This document shows, one piece after another, positions 56,201-63,740 of a stretch of DNA of 64,000 bases. Location of the stretch: the NCBI GenBank assembly GCA_021777105.1, contig JAIQZQ010000129.1:1-64000 (forward strand). Direction: 5' to 3'. How positions within the stretch are numbered: position 1 is the first letter of the stretch; each line of letters opens with the position of its first letter. The notes beneath the pieces are model-generated. The model did not search any database, was not told the DNA's origin, and saw nothing but the letters and a program-made list of their open reading frames with translations. The position numbers and the translations under genes were made by a program. This DNA comes from Candidatus Anammoxibacter sp. (lineage in GTDB: Bacteria; Planctomycetota; Brocadiia; Brocadiales; Anammoxibacteraceae).

Positions 56201-57572
56201 CAAACGCGCTAACAGCGGCCCTGCGCGGCGCGCCGTTGGCCAGCCATGGCTGCGATTTTGCGTTTACATAAAATGGAGTTTCATCTTTAGCCAACTCGTC
56301 AATAGGGGAGTCAATCTTGATTGAAGGGGGAAGGGTTTTGTTTCTCAGCGCCATTATCACTTTAATTAATCCCGCAATGCCCGCAGCGGCTTTTGTGTGG
56401 CCGATTTGCGATTTAACCGAGCCCAACGCGCACCATGTGCCTGCGTTGCGTTGTTCGCGGTAAACATCCGTTAACGCGCCTAACTCCGAAGCGTCCCCAA
56501 CTTTTGTGCCCGTGCCGTGCGCTTCTACCAGCCCGATAGTGTCGGGAGTTACCCCGGCCTGTTCATATGCATTTCGCACTGCCCTGGCCTGCCCGACCCG
56601 GCTCGGCACGTAAACCGCGTTTCCCTTGCCGTCGCTTGACGTGCCCACTCCGCGAATAACCGCGTAAATATTGTCGTTGTCGCGCTCGGCGTCCTCAAGC
56701 CTTTTTAAAACCACCATGCCGATTCCTTCGCCAAGTATGGTGCCGTCGCTGTTTTGGGCAAACGGTCTTGCGTCGCCGGTTTGCGAAAGCACGTGCGTCT
56801 TGCTGAAACACATGAACATGAATATATCGTTAAACGTGTCGACCCCGCCGGTTATCACCATATCGCTGCGTCCGCACGTTAACTCAAGCATCGCCATATG
56901 CAAGGCGCTTAGAGAGCTTGCGCATGCCGCGTCAACCACGCAATTTGTGCCGCGCAGATCAAGCCGATTGGCTATGCGGCCCGCCGCCACATTGCCCAGC
57001 AATCCCGGAAACGAGTTCTCCTGCCACCCAACATACGAGTCTGAAATTCTTTCAACCACGTCATTCGCCACCTTATCGTCAACCCCCGCGTCTTTTAACG
57101 CCCTTCTCCATGCGGGATGGCTCAAACGCGCGCCAAGCGGTATGACCAATTCAAGTGTGCCGGTTACGCCAAGTATGACGCTTGTCTTATTTCTGTCAAA
57201 TTCTTTGCTTTCCCAATATCCCGCGTCCTGCAAAGCGCGTTTGGCCGTGACAAGCCCCAACAACTGCGACGTGTCCGTGGCCTCCACCGCGTTTGGCGTA
57301 ATGCCGAACTCCAGCGGATTAAAATCAACCGGATTTATAAACCCTCCACGCGTAGTGTACGTGTGGTCGGGTGAATTTGGATCGTTGTCAAAATAATCCT
57401 CTTTTTGCCAGTGCGTCGGCGGAACTTCGGTAATTGAATCAGCACCGTTCTTTATATTTGTCCAATATTCGTGAAGATTGTCAGCTTTTGGGAAAATGCA
57501 TGACATTCCGATCACTGCTATTGATGTTGAAATCGCCTTATCATTGGATCGTAACTCATTTTCTTGCGTCAA
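50298..57572 (-). CDS. PfaA-like PUFA/secondary lipid synthase, KS-AT-ACPx4-KR-DH
   Basis: The 2424-residue type I megasynthase has, in order: ketosynthase (about 15-470; Cys217 in VVDAACASS, His352 in EAHGTGT, His392 in QIGHTKAA), acyltransferase (580-900; GQGSQYPG, Ser685 in GHSFGE), a Pro/Gln-rich linker (940-1190), four acyl carrier domains with DLGIDSIKR and phosphopantetheine serines 1230, 1339, 1443 and 1551, ketoreductase (1640-2120; GGARGVT, Tyr2044), and a dehydratase-like hot-dog domain (His2161 in HPFLLSHVIDSRAVLP, with Ser where the motif usually has Gly). This is the PfaA layout for polyunsaturated fatty acids or related lipids. Start is TTG at 57572 with AGAGG before it. The PfaD gene is upstream on the same strand; PfaB, PfaC and the transferase PfaE are not in the window. 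Confidence 0.9.
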   Translation of the reverse strand: MTQENELRSNDKAISTSIAVIGMSCIFPKADNLHEYWTNIKNGADSITEVPPTHWQKEDYFDNDPNSPDHTYTTRGGFINPVDFNPLEFGITPNAVEATDTSQLLGLVTAKRALQDAGYWESKEFDRNKTSVILGVTGTLELVIPLGARLSHPAWRRALKDAGVDDKVANDVVERISDSYVGWQENSFPGLLGNVAAGRIANRLDLRGTNCVVDAACASSLSALHMAMLELTCGRSDMVITGGVDTFNDIFMFMCFSKTHVLSQTGDARPFAQNSDGTILGEGIGMVVLKRLEDAERDNDNIYAVIRGVGTSSDGKGNAVYVPSRVGQARAVRNAYEQAGVTPDTIGLVEAHGTGTKVGDASELGALTDVYREQRNAGTWCALGSVKSQIGHTKAAAGIAGLIKVIMALRNKTLPPSIKIDSPIDELAKDETPFYVNAKSQPWLANGAPRRAAVSAFGFGGSNFHCVLEEYEQEKSAIDWDANIEIVPFGAKDIHELKNRLRSFASGFSIKNIAVTAAESRAGFSIEQACRLIMVIENGKTDVNRSINNALDMLEKQPDKKSWSAPGGVYFSQNTEKGKLGIVFSGQGSQYPGMQRDLACQFPQMQKTLTDANTVFSDGAQAEESQILSNYIYPPRSFDAETTKNNEERLNITNISQPAIGAVSLGMFDTLRYFGVKPDALAGHSFGELTALCAASAFDPQTFYKLAKVRGKLMSECNDPEGAMMAVWSDEARLTEMIEKENLNLVVANKNSPEQTVISGPLEMIKKIGDVFAGMNIRRKHLPVSMASHSPLMAKAVEKFSAELRDANFTTPNTPVFANKTAQQYPYDAEMARKALAEQLVSPVEFIKQIKNMSEFGVTTFLEVGPGNKIAGLVDAIMDGSEHDAFSMDASSGANSGIVDLASTLARLATLGYDVDLTKWNEGAARLNVTDKTDKKPSIALPICGANYVKPKEKRPPKPITKIAAAESKPNINESAAINKPAKQQASTPVTGIAKSRASANKPADMNRPAKLPASAPVAGKTESTSNINAATNMSQPDKLQAPKISNVDKASINEMFRITTENMKTLQSMQEQTAKLHQQFLVNQNNSQKTLSDLIDQQRRLFGMPGTSAQNEPLRAVQQESIVNNALNVAPKPIQPQKVETPQTQPQHIVETRAPQQTENVVQKSEPVVDAKAQPAPQKPKPQPAAKTNLVEKERIGKVLLAVVSEKTGYPSEMLDLDMSLDSDLGIDSIKRVEIMSALQDQLPNAPEVKPEHMGTLSTLRKIIDFISVSTGEADAPEVAKPDIHKPADKMESTDPAAGKNTEQVQEILLKVVSEKTGYPSEMLDLDMSLDSDLGIDSIKRVEIMSALQDQLPNAPEVKPEHMGTLGTLRKIIDFISVSTEETKAPDIQRPTEKIEATTAHAGKNTEQVQEILLKVVAEKTGYPSEMLDLDMSLDSDLGIDSIKRVEILSAMQEQMPNAPEVKPEHMGTLGTLRKIIDFISVPDSGETQTAAIQEPAEPRIESSAQNLAPDNGFDKTLDALLDTVAEKTGYPAEMIDINMNLDADLGIDSIKRVEILSALQDKLPNAPEVKPEHMGTLNTLKQIAEFLTASPDSAATDVEQAIEPTEKTQPAVATEIKDDIKPEINEEIENAPEEGVTAIERRVLCPVGLNGNDQDNAFSLRDGAEIWVTNDSTNLSAEITLKLRQLGYQPVLIPITEAGSNRKSDDLAGLIIVAPADPVDEGFLKSAFKLLQVAAVGLRNSGKNGGALFATVTRMDGEFGLNGLMPKSYPISGGLAGLSKTARHEWPEVHCKALDVSSNLENNKQTALTIVNELFIDNLIEVGISKTGRNALELRHQDILDSDVVSQINRKDVIIVAGGARGVTAKVSVALAKEFKPLLILLGRSKYPEDEPAWAATQTDEAGLKKAIIQNAGKQILPRQVEEQYKTLIANREILNNIAEMEEAGAQVIYQSVDVRDADSVESTIANIRSKFGTINGLIHGAGVLADRLIEEKTEEQFDSVYATKVTGLLNLLNVLENDDLKCIALFSSFTGRYGRIGQVDYAVANEALNKIAQQQSRMRPACRVVSVNWGPWDGGMVTPSLKKIFKNENVELIEPDAGAEYLVREMLTKADGPVEVVVMGRNGSQNRTESAGVSVKSDKNLAFEIALNVKAHPFLLSHVIDSRAVLPMAMMIEWSAQAALHENPGLLFYGFDDMRMLKGVTLEQSETINLQFLTGKAVRNEEGFYCAPVELKSIGANNAQILHSSTQIILVDKILGNSLTKRADVYGEYNRESNTIYEEILFHGKDFHGIEQVENCGENGISAIVKSAPTPDKWINTPLRNKWLTDPLAVDCSFQLMILWCFDKYQDGSLPCFAGKYRQYKRTMPIDGTRVVINVNKSDSKSATADIDFIDNKGSLVARLEDYESIISPSLNSSFRRNVLS

Positions 57573-58065
57573 TTTAACCTCTTGGTCTATAACTTAAAAA
57601 AAGCATGCGGATTTGTAACTGTTTGTGCTCGCTTATTGCTTAAAAAAATAATCGCCTATTATAGTTGTTAAGAACCGTTAAATCAACCAATTTGGCTTTT
57701 TAATTGCGTCAAAAATGATATATTTTATCCTTTTCAAAATAACCGAAGGGTTTACATAATCGGATTATGTCCAGAGCTTTGCCTGTGCGCTGTTTATAAG
57801 GCTATTTGAGAGGTAAAACAGGCCTGCAACGATTTGAAATAAAAAGGAAAATATATAGCGGTTTTTTGGGAAAAATAACGTTTTTGTGAGGAAATTTACA
57901 AATTAGAAGCAAAAGCGATATCCGGCGTCCAGTATCCAGTTAAAAAACCAGAAATTACCAAAATAGCCTGAAAGGCTTAAAATATAATAGCCCAGGGCCG
58001 GCGAAGCGCAACCCAGGGTATCCAGTATCCAGCCTTCGCTCCGCTCTCCGTGCTTTTATCCAGCA
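57573..58065. repeat. Intergenic region with CCAGTATCCAG and REP-like repeats
   Basis: Between the PfaD and PfaA genes. From 57925 and 58018-58100 there are copies of the CCAGTATCCAGC repeat, and at 57968-58018 a REP-like AGCCTGAAAGGCT plus AGCCCAGGG-CCCAGGG hairpin. 57573-57900 is AT-rich and may hold the synthase promoter. Confidence 0.55.
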
Positions 58066-59739
58066 TCAAGCAGCCGCGCAGCCGGCATCCAGCACCAAGT
58101 ATCCCTTTATCCTATCCAATTCCAAAGGCGCAACGCGAAAAACATTTGATGGAAATGAAAAACCCTGCAACCGCAAGGCATTAAGCCGTTGATTAACCAC
58201 CGCTCCAAACAAAAGGTTAAAAGCAACCTCCGCCACATTGCGGTTTTTGAAATCTTCCAGAAACGAGCCCTTGACCCACTCGTTAAAAGCCCCCATTGCC
58301 GGTCCGCACCACACCTGATAATCAAATTTTCTTGCCGGATTTCCGGAATTTGCCCAGCCCGAACTTTGGCCCAGATACCATCTGAATATAAGCGCTAACT
58401 TGTGTTTTGGGTCTGAATCCGCCTTTGTGATCTGGCGAGGATTGCTGTTTGCGAAAAATTGGCAAGTCTGCGCCCATATATTGTCCAGTGAATCGCAAAA
58501 ATATTTGCTCTCCAACATCTCCCGGTCACTCGCCGGAATAGAGTCAACCCCGTCGTAATCGCAATAAAGCTCGTACAATTTAGCCGCCCGCATGGGAAAC
58601 ATTGTGCCACGTTTTAAAACCTGCACCTTTACCCCCATCTCAAACATGTCCGCCGCCGGCGCCATGGCAATGTCCGCCTGCCTTGAGTTTGCCAGCATTT
58701 CGCGCACAACATCCGACGTGCCCGCTTCAATGCAAGATTGATTCACCGTGCCCGTAACAACATACGCCGCGCCCATTGAGAACATAGCCGCCACTGCCGA
58801 GGGCGAAGCCACTCCGCCCGCCGCGCCGACCCTAAGCTCCTGTTTATAGCCGTATTGCGACTGCATCTGCTCCTTTAAAGCCAGAAAAGCCGGCAAAAGC
58901 GTTACCGCGGGCCTGTTGTCCGTATGTCCGCCCGAGTCCGATTCAGCCGTCACGTCATGCGCCATGGGAATCTCGCGCGCAAGATCAGCCTGTTCGTTTG
59001 TTATCGCGCCGGTTGCCGTAAGCTCCTTTAAAAATTTGTCCGGCGGAGGCGCAAAAAATTGCGTTGCCACCTCAACTCTTGATGCCTTTGCAATTATGCG
59101 GTTAGGCGTAACAATCTCGCCTTGCGCGTCCCTGTAAATGCCTGAAACCCGGTATTGCACAACCGGCAAAGTCAAACCAAGGTACGCCGAAGCCTCAACC
59201 AGCCTTATATTTCGCCTTAAATAGAGATCAACCACCGCAGCCTCGTGATCCGGCTCGTTTGGACTGTGTATCAGATTAAAACCAAAAGGAATAGAGCCTT
59301 CCATTTTTTCCACACGGTCAATAGCCGCCTCAACCTTGTTAAGCGAAAGCCCGGCTGCCCCAAAAAAGGCCAACATCCCGTTTTTTCCCATCGCTTCCAC
59401 AATATCGGTGGAACATATGCCGTTTGCCATGCTTCCGCCAAGCATAGGATATTTTAAACCGTATGTTTGGCAAAACGAACAGTCTCCAAGGTCTTCCATG
59501 CGCATTGAAGGCGCATAACCCAATATCGGCAGCGCCTTATCGTCAAACGGATTACTTTGCCCAAAAAAGGCCTCCCCGCCCTCAACAATAGCCGGAGAGC
59601 CGTTTTTATCAACAACATATATATCTGAATTGACGCGCAAAAACGCCTCGAACATTTCGCGGCCGTCCATAATAGCAGCATCCGCCGAGTCACGCCGCCA
59701 ACCCCTTGTTTTTCGTGAATTTGATAATAGTTTGATCAT
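58066..59739 (-). CDS. PfaD-like enoyl reductase (FMN TIM barrel)
   Basis: About 557 residues. The protein has the PfaD/nitronate-monooxygenase-type FMN barrel: GLKYPMLGGSMANGICSTDI, LAFFGAAGLSLNKVEAAI, PFGFNLIHSPNEPDHEAAVV, the FMN phosphate site RVGAAGGVASPSAVAAMFSM followed by GAAYVVTGTVNQSC, and the family-specific C-terminal helical domain with FRWYLGQSSGWAN and CGPAMGAFNEWVKGSFLED. PfaD reduces enoyl intermediates of the PUFA synthase. A GTG at 59754 also is in frame, but it lies in a tandem repeat, so the ATG at 59739 is chosen; neither has a good ribosome site. The synthase gene follows 490 bp downstream on the same strand. Confidence 0.88.
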   Translation of the reverse strand: MIKLLSNSRKTRGWRRDSADAAIMDGREMFEAFLRVNSDIYVVDKNGSPAIVEGGEAFFGQSNPFDDKALPILGYAPSMRMEDLGDCSFCQTYGLKYPMLGGSMANGICSTDIVEAMGKNGMLAFFGAAGLSLNKVEAAIDRVEKMEGSIPFGFNLIHSPNEPDHEAAVVDLYLRRNIRLVEASAYLGLTLPVVQYRVSGIYRDAQGEIVTPNRIIAKASRVEVATQFFAPPPDKFLKELTATGAITNEQADLAREIPMAHDVTAESDSGGHTDNRPAVTLLPAFLALKEQMQSQYGYKQELRVGAAGGVASPSAVAAMFSMGAAYVVTGTVNQSCIEAGTSDVVREMLANSRQADIAMAPAADMFEMGVKVQVLKRGTMFPMRAAKLYELYCDYDGVDSIPASDREMLESKYFCDSLDNIWAQTCQFFANSNPRQITKADSDPKHKLALIFRWYLGQSSGWANSGNPARKFDYQVWCGPAMGAFNEWVKGSFLEDFKNRNVAEVAFNLLFGAVVNQRLNALRLQGFSFPSNVFRVAPLELDRIKGYLVLDAGCAAA

Positions 59740-60498
59740 AATTAAAGCAACCACAGATTACACAGATATAAAAATCAACCACAGTCAGTAGGTTGGGTAG
59801 AGCATCGCGAAACCCAACATTCCGTTATAAAAACAAAAGCAACCACGGATTTCACGGATATAAAAGCAAAATCAACCACAGATTACACAGATTACACAGA
59901 TAAAAGCTATAAGCTAAATACCACAGATTTCACAGATTATAAAACAAAAGCAAAAGCTTATTAACCACAAATATTCCCAAATCTACACTAATTTAAAAGC
60001 AAAAAACAAAAGCAACCACAGATTTCACAGATTAAAACCAAACCAAATCCGACGCGGGTAGGGGATGGCTTTAGCCTCCCTTTTAATGATTCAATTAAAA
60101 AAGCAGAAGCAACCACGGATTTTACAGATTTCGCAGATTTTTATCAAAAAAGCCTCTAAAAACTAGCAGATATTAGAATAATAACGGCCAAAATTCAAGT
60201 CTTTTATAACTATTGAAAGGATGATTAAAACGTGTGTTAGTTTGCGGTTGGCGGAAAATTGATAAAAAATATAAAGCATAGAACACGAATGGCGCAGACG
60301 ACACGGATTGGCGCGGATTAAAAGCTGCCTGCAAAAGCGGAAAAGCTAATAAACCACAGATTTCACAGATATACACAGATTTAAAAGAGAAAAGCAATCA
60401 TATGACATTTATAGTTGTACAGCTGACAAGTGTGTGCGCTGTCCTGCTCCCAGAATAAAAGCAAAAGCATATTAACATTAATTTGACCACTTGCGTGT
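59740..60498. repeat. Array of CCACAGATT-type dispersed repeats
   Basis: About 760 bp made largely of words such as ACCACAGATTTCACAGATT and ACACAGAT, at 59749-59766, 59875-59945, 60015-60032, 60107-60140 and 60352-60382. It also holds GGTTGGGTAGAGCATCGCG at 59790 (second copy at 62942) and the AACACGGATTGGCGCGG-type element at 60274-60323. No gene. Confidence 0.75.
60274..60323 (+). repeat. Left copy of 50-bp inverted element flanking the toxin-antitoxin island
   Basis: Starts AAGCATAGAACACGAATGGC and ends GACACGGATTGGCGCGGATT plus AAAA. The reverse complement occurs at 63804-63853, and a shorter inverted copy at 61973-62003. Confidence 0.75.
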
Positions 60499-60527
60499 TT
60501 GACTGTTATACCGGTGTCCGGTATAAT
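60499..60527 (+). promoter_or_regulatory. higBA promoter with overlapping palindromic operator
   Basis: TTGACT at 60499-60504 and TATAAT at 60522-60527 are 17 bases apart. Between and into the -10 box lies a perfect palindrome TTATACCGG-TGT-CCGGTATAA (60506-60526), the natural site for HigA or HigBA repression. It ends 28 bp before the higB start. Confidence 0.8.
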
Positions 60528-60554
60528 TGGGTTTTGGTTATTTGAGAATGGTAA

Positions 60555-60854
60555 ATGGCAATTAGAAATTTTAAAAATAAAGGCACAGAGGACATTAATT
60601 ACGGGAAAATATCTAAAGAAGCTTTGAGGATTCTTCCAAAGGTATTACATAGAAAGGCGCAGATAAAGTTGGCGCGTCTTGGAGCCGTAACGTCGCTTCT
60701 GGATCTTCGAGAGATAAGGGGAAATCATTTTGAAGCATTAAAAGGCGACAGAAAAGGTGAATATAGTATTCGAATAAATAAACAGTATCGCATTTGTTTT
60801 AAATGGAAGGGCGAGAATACTATTGATGTTGAGATTACCGATTACCACAATTAA
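60555..60854 (+). CDS. higB: HigB-type RelE-family toxin
   Basis: The 99-residue protein follows the HigB/'plasmid maintenance killer' pattern: RKAQIKLARLGAVTSLLDLR, GNHFEALKGDRKGEYSIRIN and QYRICFKWKGENTIDVEITD ending DYHN. These toxins cut ribosome-bound mRNA. Toxin first, antitoxin second is the normal higBA order; the antitoxin starts 13 bp later. The promoter just upstream overlaps a palindrome. Confidence 0.9.
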   Translation: MAIRNFKNKGTEDINYGKISKEALRILPKVLHRKAQIKLARLGAVTSLLDLREIRGNHFEALKGDRKGEYSIRINKQYRICFKWKGENTIDVEITDYHN

Positions 60855-60867
60855 GTAAAGGAGGAAA

Positions 60868-61155
60868 ATGATGGATAAAATACATTTTACGCCGGTGCAT
60901 GCCGGCGAAGTGTTGAATGACGAGTTAGAGGAGCTGGGACTTACTCAAACAGCTCTAGCAAAGCATATCGCCGTGTTGCCAAAAACAATTAATGAAATAT
61001 GTCGAGGCAAGCGAGGGATAAGCGTTGAGATGGCGATGAAGCTGTCAAAAGCGTTGGGTGGAAGTCCACGGTTTTGGCTTAATTTACAAAACAACTGGGA
61101 GCTAAGCCGTTTGAAAGAGAAAAATTTTAAAGATATTGAACTTGTTGCCGTATAG
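60868..61155 (+). CDS. higA: HigA-type HTH antitoxin
   Basis: The 95-residue protein is a HigA family XRE regulator: HFTPVHAGEVLNDELEELGL, helix-turn-helix TQTALAKHIAVLPKTINEIC then GKRGISVEMAMKLSKALGGS and PRFWLNLQNNWELS. It neutralises HigB and should repress the operon at the palindrome in the promoter. AAAGGAGG precedes two adjacent ATGs (60868 and 60871). Confidence 0.92.
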   Translation: MMDKIHFTPVHAGEVLNDELEELGLTQTALAKHIAVLPKTINEICRGKRGISVEMAMKLSKALGGSPRFWLNLQNNWELSRLKEKNFKDIELVAV

Positions 61156-61571
61156 CAACAAATATAGACAGATTTAAAAGCAACCACAGATTTCACAGAT
61201 TAAAAGCAAAAGCATAAACCACAGATTACACAGATTGCACAGATTAAAAAGCGAAAAAAACAAAATGAAAAGCTGTAGCAGTTTTGTAGACTGCTTCCAA
61301 ACGTTTTTGCTATACGATCACAGTTGCCGTTAAAACTTAACGAATTAATCCCTGAATTTGATTAAACATTTAAATATCTTGTCAGAATTTACAGATTACA
61401 CAGATATTTTTTTAAAACTAAAAACAAAAGCTTATTAACCACAAATATTCACAAATCTACACTAATTTAAAAGCAAAAAGCAACCACAGATTTCACCGAT
61501 TGCACAGATTAAAAGCGAAAAAACACGAAAAGATATAAAAATAAAATCAATAAAATAAAGGAGTTAAGAAA
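61156..61571. repeat. Repeat-filled gap in the toxin-antitoxin island
   Basis: CCACAGATT-type repeats at 61182-61243, 61387-61410 and 61436-61513, and copy 2 of the 113-bp repeat at 61272-61384. No gene. Confidence 0.7.
61272..61384 (+). repeat. 113-bp dispersed repeat, copy 2
   Basis: AGACTGCTTCCAAACGTTTT and the sequence down to ATATCTTGTCA align base for base in length with 28732-28844. Confidence 0.75.
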
Positions 61572-61892
61572 ATGGATCAAGGGGCTGCTATTAAAATAGT
61601 AAACAAATATATAAGCTACTTACAGGAAAACAGTTTTAATATACAGAAAGTTTATTTATTTGGGTCATATGTTAGTGGAAAACAGCACGAAGACAGTGAT
61701 ATTGATTTGGCAATAATTATGACTAATTTATCAAATAGTTTTAACACTCAAGTTGAATTGATGAAAATAAGCCGAAAATTTGACACAAGAATAGAGCCCC
61801 ATCCATTTGAAGAAGCGGATTTCAATGCGGGCAACCCGTTTGCGAATGAAATTCTGAAAAAAGGAAAACAAATTTTTAAAACCCAGGTTTAG
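61572..61892 (+). CDS. MNT-type minimal nucleotidyltransferase, without HEPN partner
   Basis: The 106-residue protein has the nucleotidyltransferase signature KVYLFGSYVSGKQHEDSDID (GS...DxD) with a third acidic residue in KFDTRIEPHPF. Minimal nucleotidyltransferases of this kind act as antitoxins that AMPylate HEPN toxins. No HEPN gene is adjacent on the same strand; the nearest is the reverse-oriented gene at 62046, which has its own MNT partner. An AAAGGAGTTAAG ribosome site precedes the ATG. Confidence 0.85.
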   Translation: MDQGAAIKIVNKYISYLQENSFNIQKVYLFGSYVSGKQHEDSDIDLAIIMTNLSNSFNTQVELMKISRKFDTRIEPHPFEEADFNAGNPFANEILKKGKQIFKTQV

Positions 61893-61903
61893 GTATTATT
61901 GAT

Positions 61904-61964
61904 AGTGGCACAGGCATCCTTGCCTGTGTTGTCAATTGATCACAGGCAGGATGCCTGTGCCACT
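61904..61964. repeat. CACAGGCATCC palindromic repeat
   Basis: AGTGGCACAGGCATCCTTGC and its near-perfect inverse (CAGGATGCCTGTGCCACT) form a 24-bp stem with a 12-base loop just after the MNT gene. A half-size relative is at 50226-50249. Confidence 0.75.
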
Positions 61965-61972
61965 GCTTTTGC

Positions 61973-62003
61973 TTTTAATCCGCGTCATCCGCGTTTCATG
62001 CTT
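61973..62003 (-). repeat. Short copy of the flanking 50-bp element
   Basis: TTTTAATCCGCGTCATCCGC followed by GTTTCATGCTT matches the inverse of the left element at 60274 and the right one at 63804, minus about 20 internal bases. Confidence 0.65.
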
Positions 62004-62045
62004 TTTGCCAGTGTTATATACATAGGGAAATGAATAGGTTTTTCT

Positions 62046-62462
62046 TTAATCGGTTTCAGCTTCAGACTTGTTTAAATATTCTTGTATCCTGTTTATGAGT
62101 TTCCCTGCGTTTTCAAACTGTTTTTTAGCGTCATCGCGTGTCAGTATATAAAAATCCTTATAATCGCTGTCTGTTCTGATCTTAAATGCGGATGTAAGCA
62201 TTTTTGAATATTCAACCTCGATTTTGCCGGATTTGATAAAATTTCGATTAAAATATGATATTATGCCGGAATGTTTTTGCGAATCAAATTCATGCAGTGT
62301 TAATAGCGACCTGATGGCATGGAACATAGCATAATATGAACGGTTAACCGATTGAGAAAATTTATTGTTTGAAAGCATAATTTTCGATGTTTCCAAATCA
62401 TCAATCGCTTTTTCCATTCGATATTTTGACAATTCCCGAATTTCATTTTTCATAAATTTCAA
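62046..62462 (-). CDS. HEPN-domain toxin (HepT-like)
   Basis: The 138-residue, all-helical protein has the HEPN core ASKIMLSN-like helix followed by FSQSVNRSYYAMFHAIRSLL, where R-x6-H (RSYYAMFH) is the expected RNase motif. It overlaps the 3' end of the upstream MNT gene by 20 bp. With that gene it forms a MNT-HEPN toxin-antitoxin pair in which the nucleotidyltransferase is expected to inactivate the HEPN RNase. Confidence 0.85.
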   Translation of the reverse strand: MKFMKNEIRELSKYRMEKAIDDLETSKIMLSNNKFSQSVNRSYYAMFHAIRSLLTLHEFDSQKHSGIISYFNRNFIKSGKIEVEYSKMLTSAFKIRTDSDYKDFYILTRDDAKKQFENAGKLINRIQEYLNKSEAETD

Positions 62463-62775
62463 CGCCCATTTTATCTATGTTTTTATAAAAAGGCAAAATC
62501 CCGGAATATTTTTCATACTTGCGGCAAGTTTCTTCTGTTATTGACACTAAAACATCGTAGCGTAACGACAGCTCAGTCATTACGTCGGCGATTTTATACC
62601 GTTTTTTTTGTAGATTTGCGTCATTATCGTCCACCAAAATAAAGAAATCTATATCAGACTCGTCCGTTTCCTTATTGATAGCGTATGATCCATAAAGAAT
62701 TATTTTCTTCAATTTATCGCCAAAGAGACCGGACATGCTTCTGTTAACATCAACAAACAAGTTTTCTCTATTCAT
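62443..62775 (-). CDS. MNT-type nucleotidyltransferase antitoxin
   Basis: The 110-residue protein has KKIILYGSYAINKETDESDI then DFFILVDD, the GSY...DxD nucleotidyltransferase site, and a later acidic RYDVLVSI strand. It is the first gene of the pair with the HEPN toxin, overlapping it by 20 bp. Only about 24% of its surface sequence resembles the orphan MNT at 61572 by eye, so the two are different lineages, not a recent duplication. Confidence 0.85.
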   Translation of the reverse strand: MNRENLFVDVNRSMSGLFGDKLKKIILYGSYAINKETDESDIDFFILVDDNDANLQKKRYKIADVMTELSLRYDVLVSITEETCRKYEKYSGILPFYKNIDKMGVEIYEK

Positions 62776-63163
62776 TTTTTCACCGTTTTATTAATTTGTA
62801 TTCAACGTATAATGATTATTTCTTTCCGAGCCATATCTAAATCCGCCATTAACATTCTAAGAAACAATATATTATAAATTTTAAGCGGCATGCACAACAA
62901 ATAAAAACATTATTTCGAAGATACGGGCGGCTGGTAAGTAGGTTGGGTAGAGCATAGCGAAACCCAACATATAAAACTTCATCTGTTTTTCGTGTTTTTT
63001 CGAGTCCTTTCGTGGGCAAGCTTTTGCTCTTTGCCTTTCATTTGCTTGTTGATTAATATTGCTTTACAACGAATTAAACTGTTAGATTTCAATTGACGAT
63101 TATAAAATTAGAGGCAATAATAGCGGAACTGATAATAACAAATTAATTAATGAGGGATTAGCG
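62776..63163. other. Divergent intergenic region
   Basis: Between the MNT-HEPN pair and the last toxin-antitoxin pair. Contains GGTTGGGTAGAGCATAGCG at 62942-62971 (copy of 59790) whose ends GGTTGGG and CCCAAC pair. No gene. Confidence 0.6.
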
Positions 63164-63379
63164 ATGTTAACAGTATCGGAATACAAAACAGATTTGGCTA
63201 AAATGCTTGAGGTTTTGCCTGAAGATAAAATTATTGAGGTAATTGACTTTGCAAGGTTTCTTGCCAATCAATATTCAAAAGAAACCGGGTCGTTAATAGA
63301 TAAAGACTCTTTATTATCTCAACAAAGAGCTCTAAATCATATATGGGATAATGACGAGGAAGATTTATATGAATTATAA
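63164..63379 (+). CDS. DUF2281-like antitoxin
   Basis: The 71-residue acidic protein reads MLEVLPEDKIIEVIDFARFL then ANQYSKETG, the pattern of DUF2281-type antitoxins, with an acidic tail DNDEEDLYEL. Its last 11 bases overlap the PemK-like gene, the same coupling as at 2120-2130. Weak GAGGGA ribosome site. Confidence 0.75.
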   Translation: MLTVSEYKTDLAKMLEVLPEDKIIEVIDFARFLANQYSKETGSLIDKDSLLSQQRALNHIWDNDEEDLYEL

Positions 63380-63740
63380 CAGAAACGATATTGTGATTTT
63401 GCCGTTTCCTTTTGTCATATCAAAAAATATAACCAAACAAAAAGCGCGCCCGGCATTAGTGATTTCCGACCATTCTATTGATCGAAGATTTAGCGATGTG
63501 ATTTTGTTAGGGATCACTTCGCAAAGAATAACCAATATTAAAGACACTGAATTTTTAATAGATGAAAAACTTCCTGAATTCAAGTCCACAGGGCTTGCAA
63601 AGTCATCCGTGGTGCGATGTGAGTATATTATGACAATCCCCGAAGAACTTATTTCCAGAAAGTTGGGCCGCGTTTCTGATAATTTGATGGCAAAAATAGA
63701 AGATAAACTAAAACTCAGTATCGGTCTCAATAATAATTGA
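63369..63740 (+). CDS. PemK/MazF-family toxin
   Basis: From ATG at 63369 the protein (123 residues) opens NRNDIVILPFPFVISKNITK then QKARPALVIS, the PemK/MazF signature, and continues with VILLGITSQR and STGLAKSSVVRCEYI. It should be an mRNA-cleaving toxin neutralised by the preceding protein. Only distantly similar to the PemK at 1789 (shared PFPF and ARP/KRP motifs), so the two cassettes have separate histories. Confidence 0.87.
   Translation: MNYNRNDIVILPFPFVISKNITKQKARPALVISDHSIDRRFSDVILLGITSQRITNIKDTEFLIDEKLPEFKSTGLAKSSVVRCEYIMTIPEELISRKLGRVSDNLMAKIEDKLKLSIGLNNN

Noticed and set aside
56671..57396. Long open frames antisense to the megasynthase, e.g. 56671-57396 and 54757-55464 on the plus strand
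   Set aside because: They are codon-usage shadows of the strongly supported KS and AT coding sequence, with no ribosome site or family resemblance.
59740..60498. Possible CRISPR or replication-origin iterons in the CCACAGATT region
   Set aside because: Units are irregular in spacing and orientation and recur at many sites, so they are a dispersed low-complexity family; no replication gene is near.
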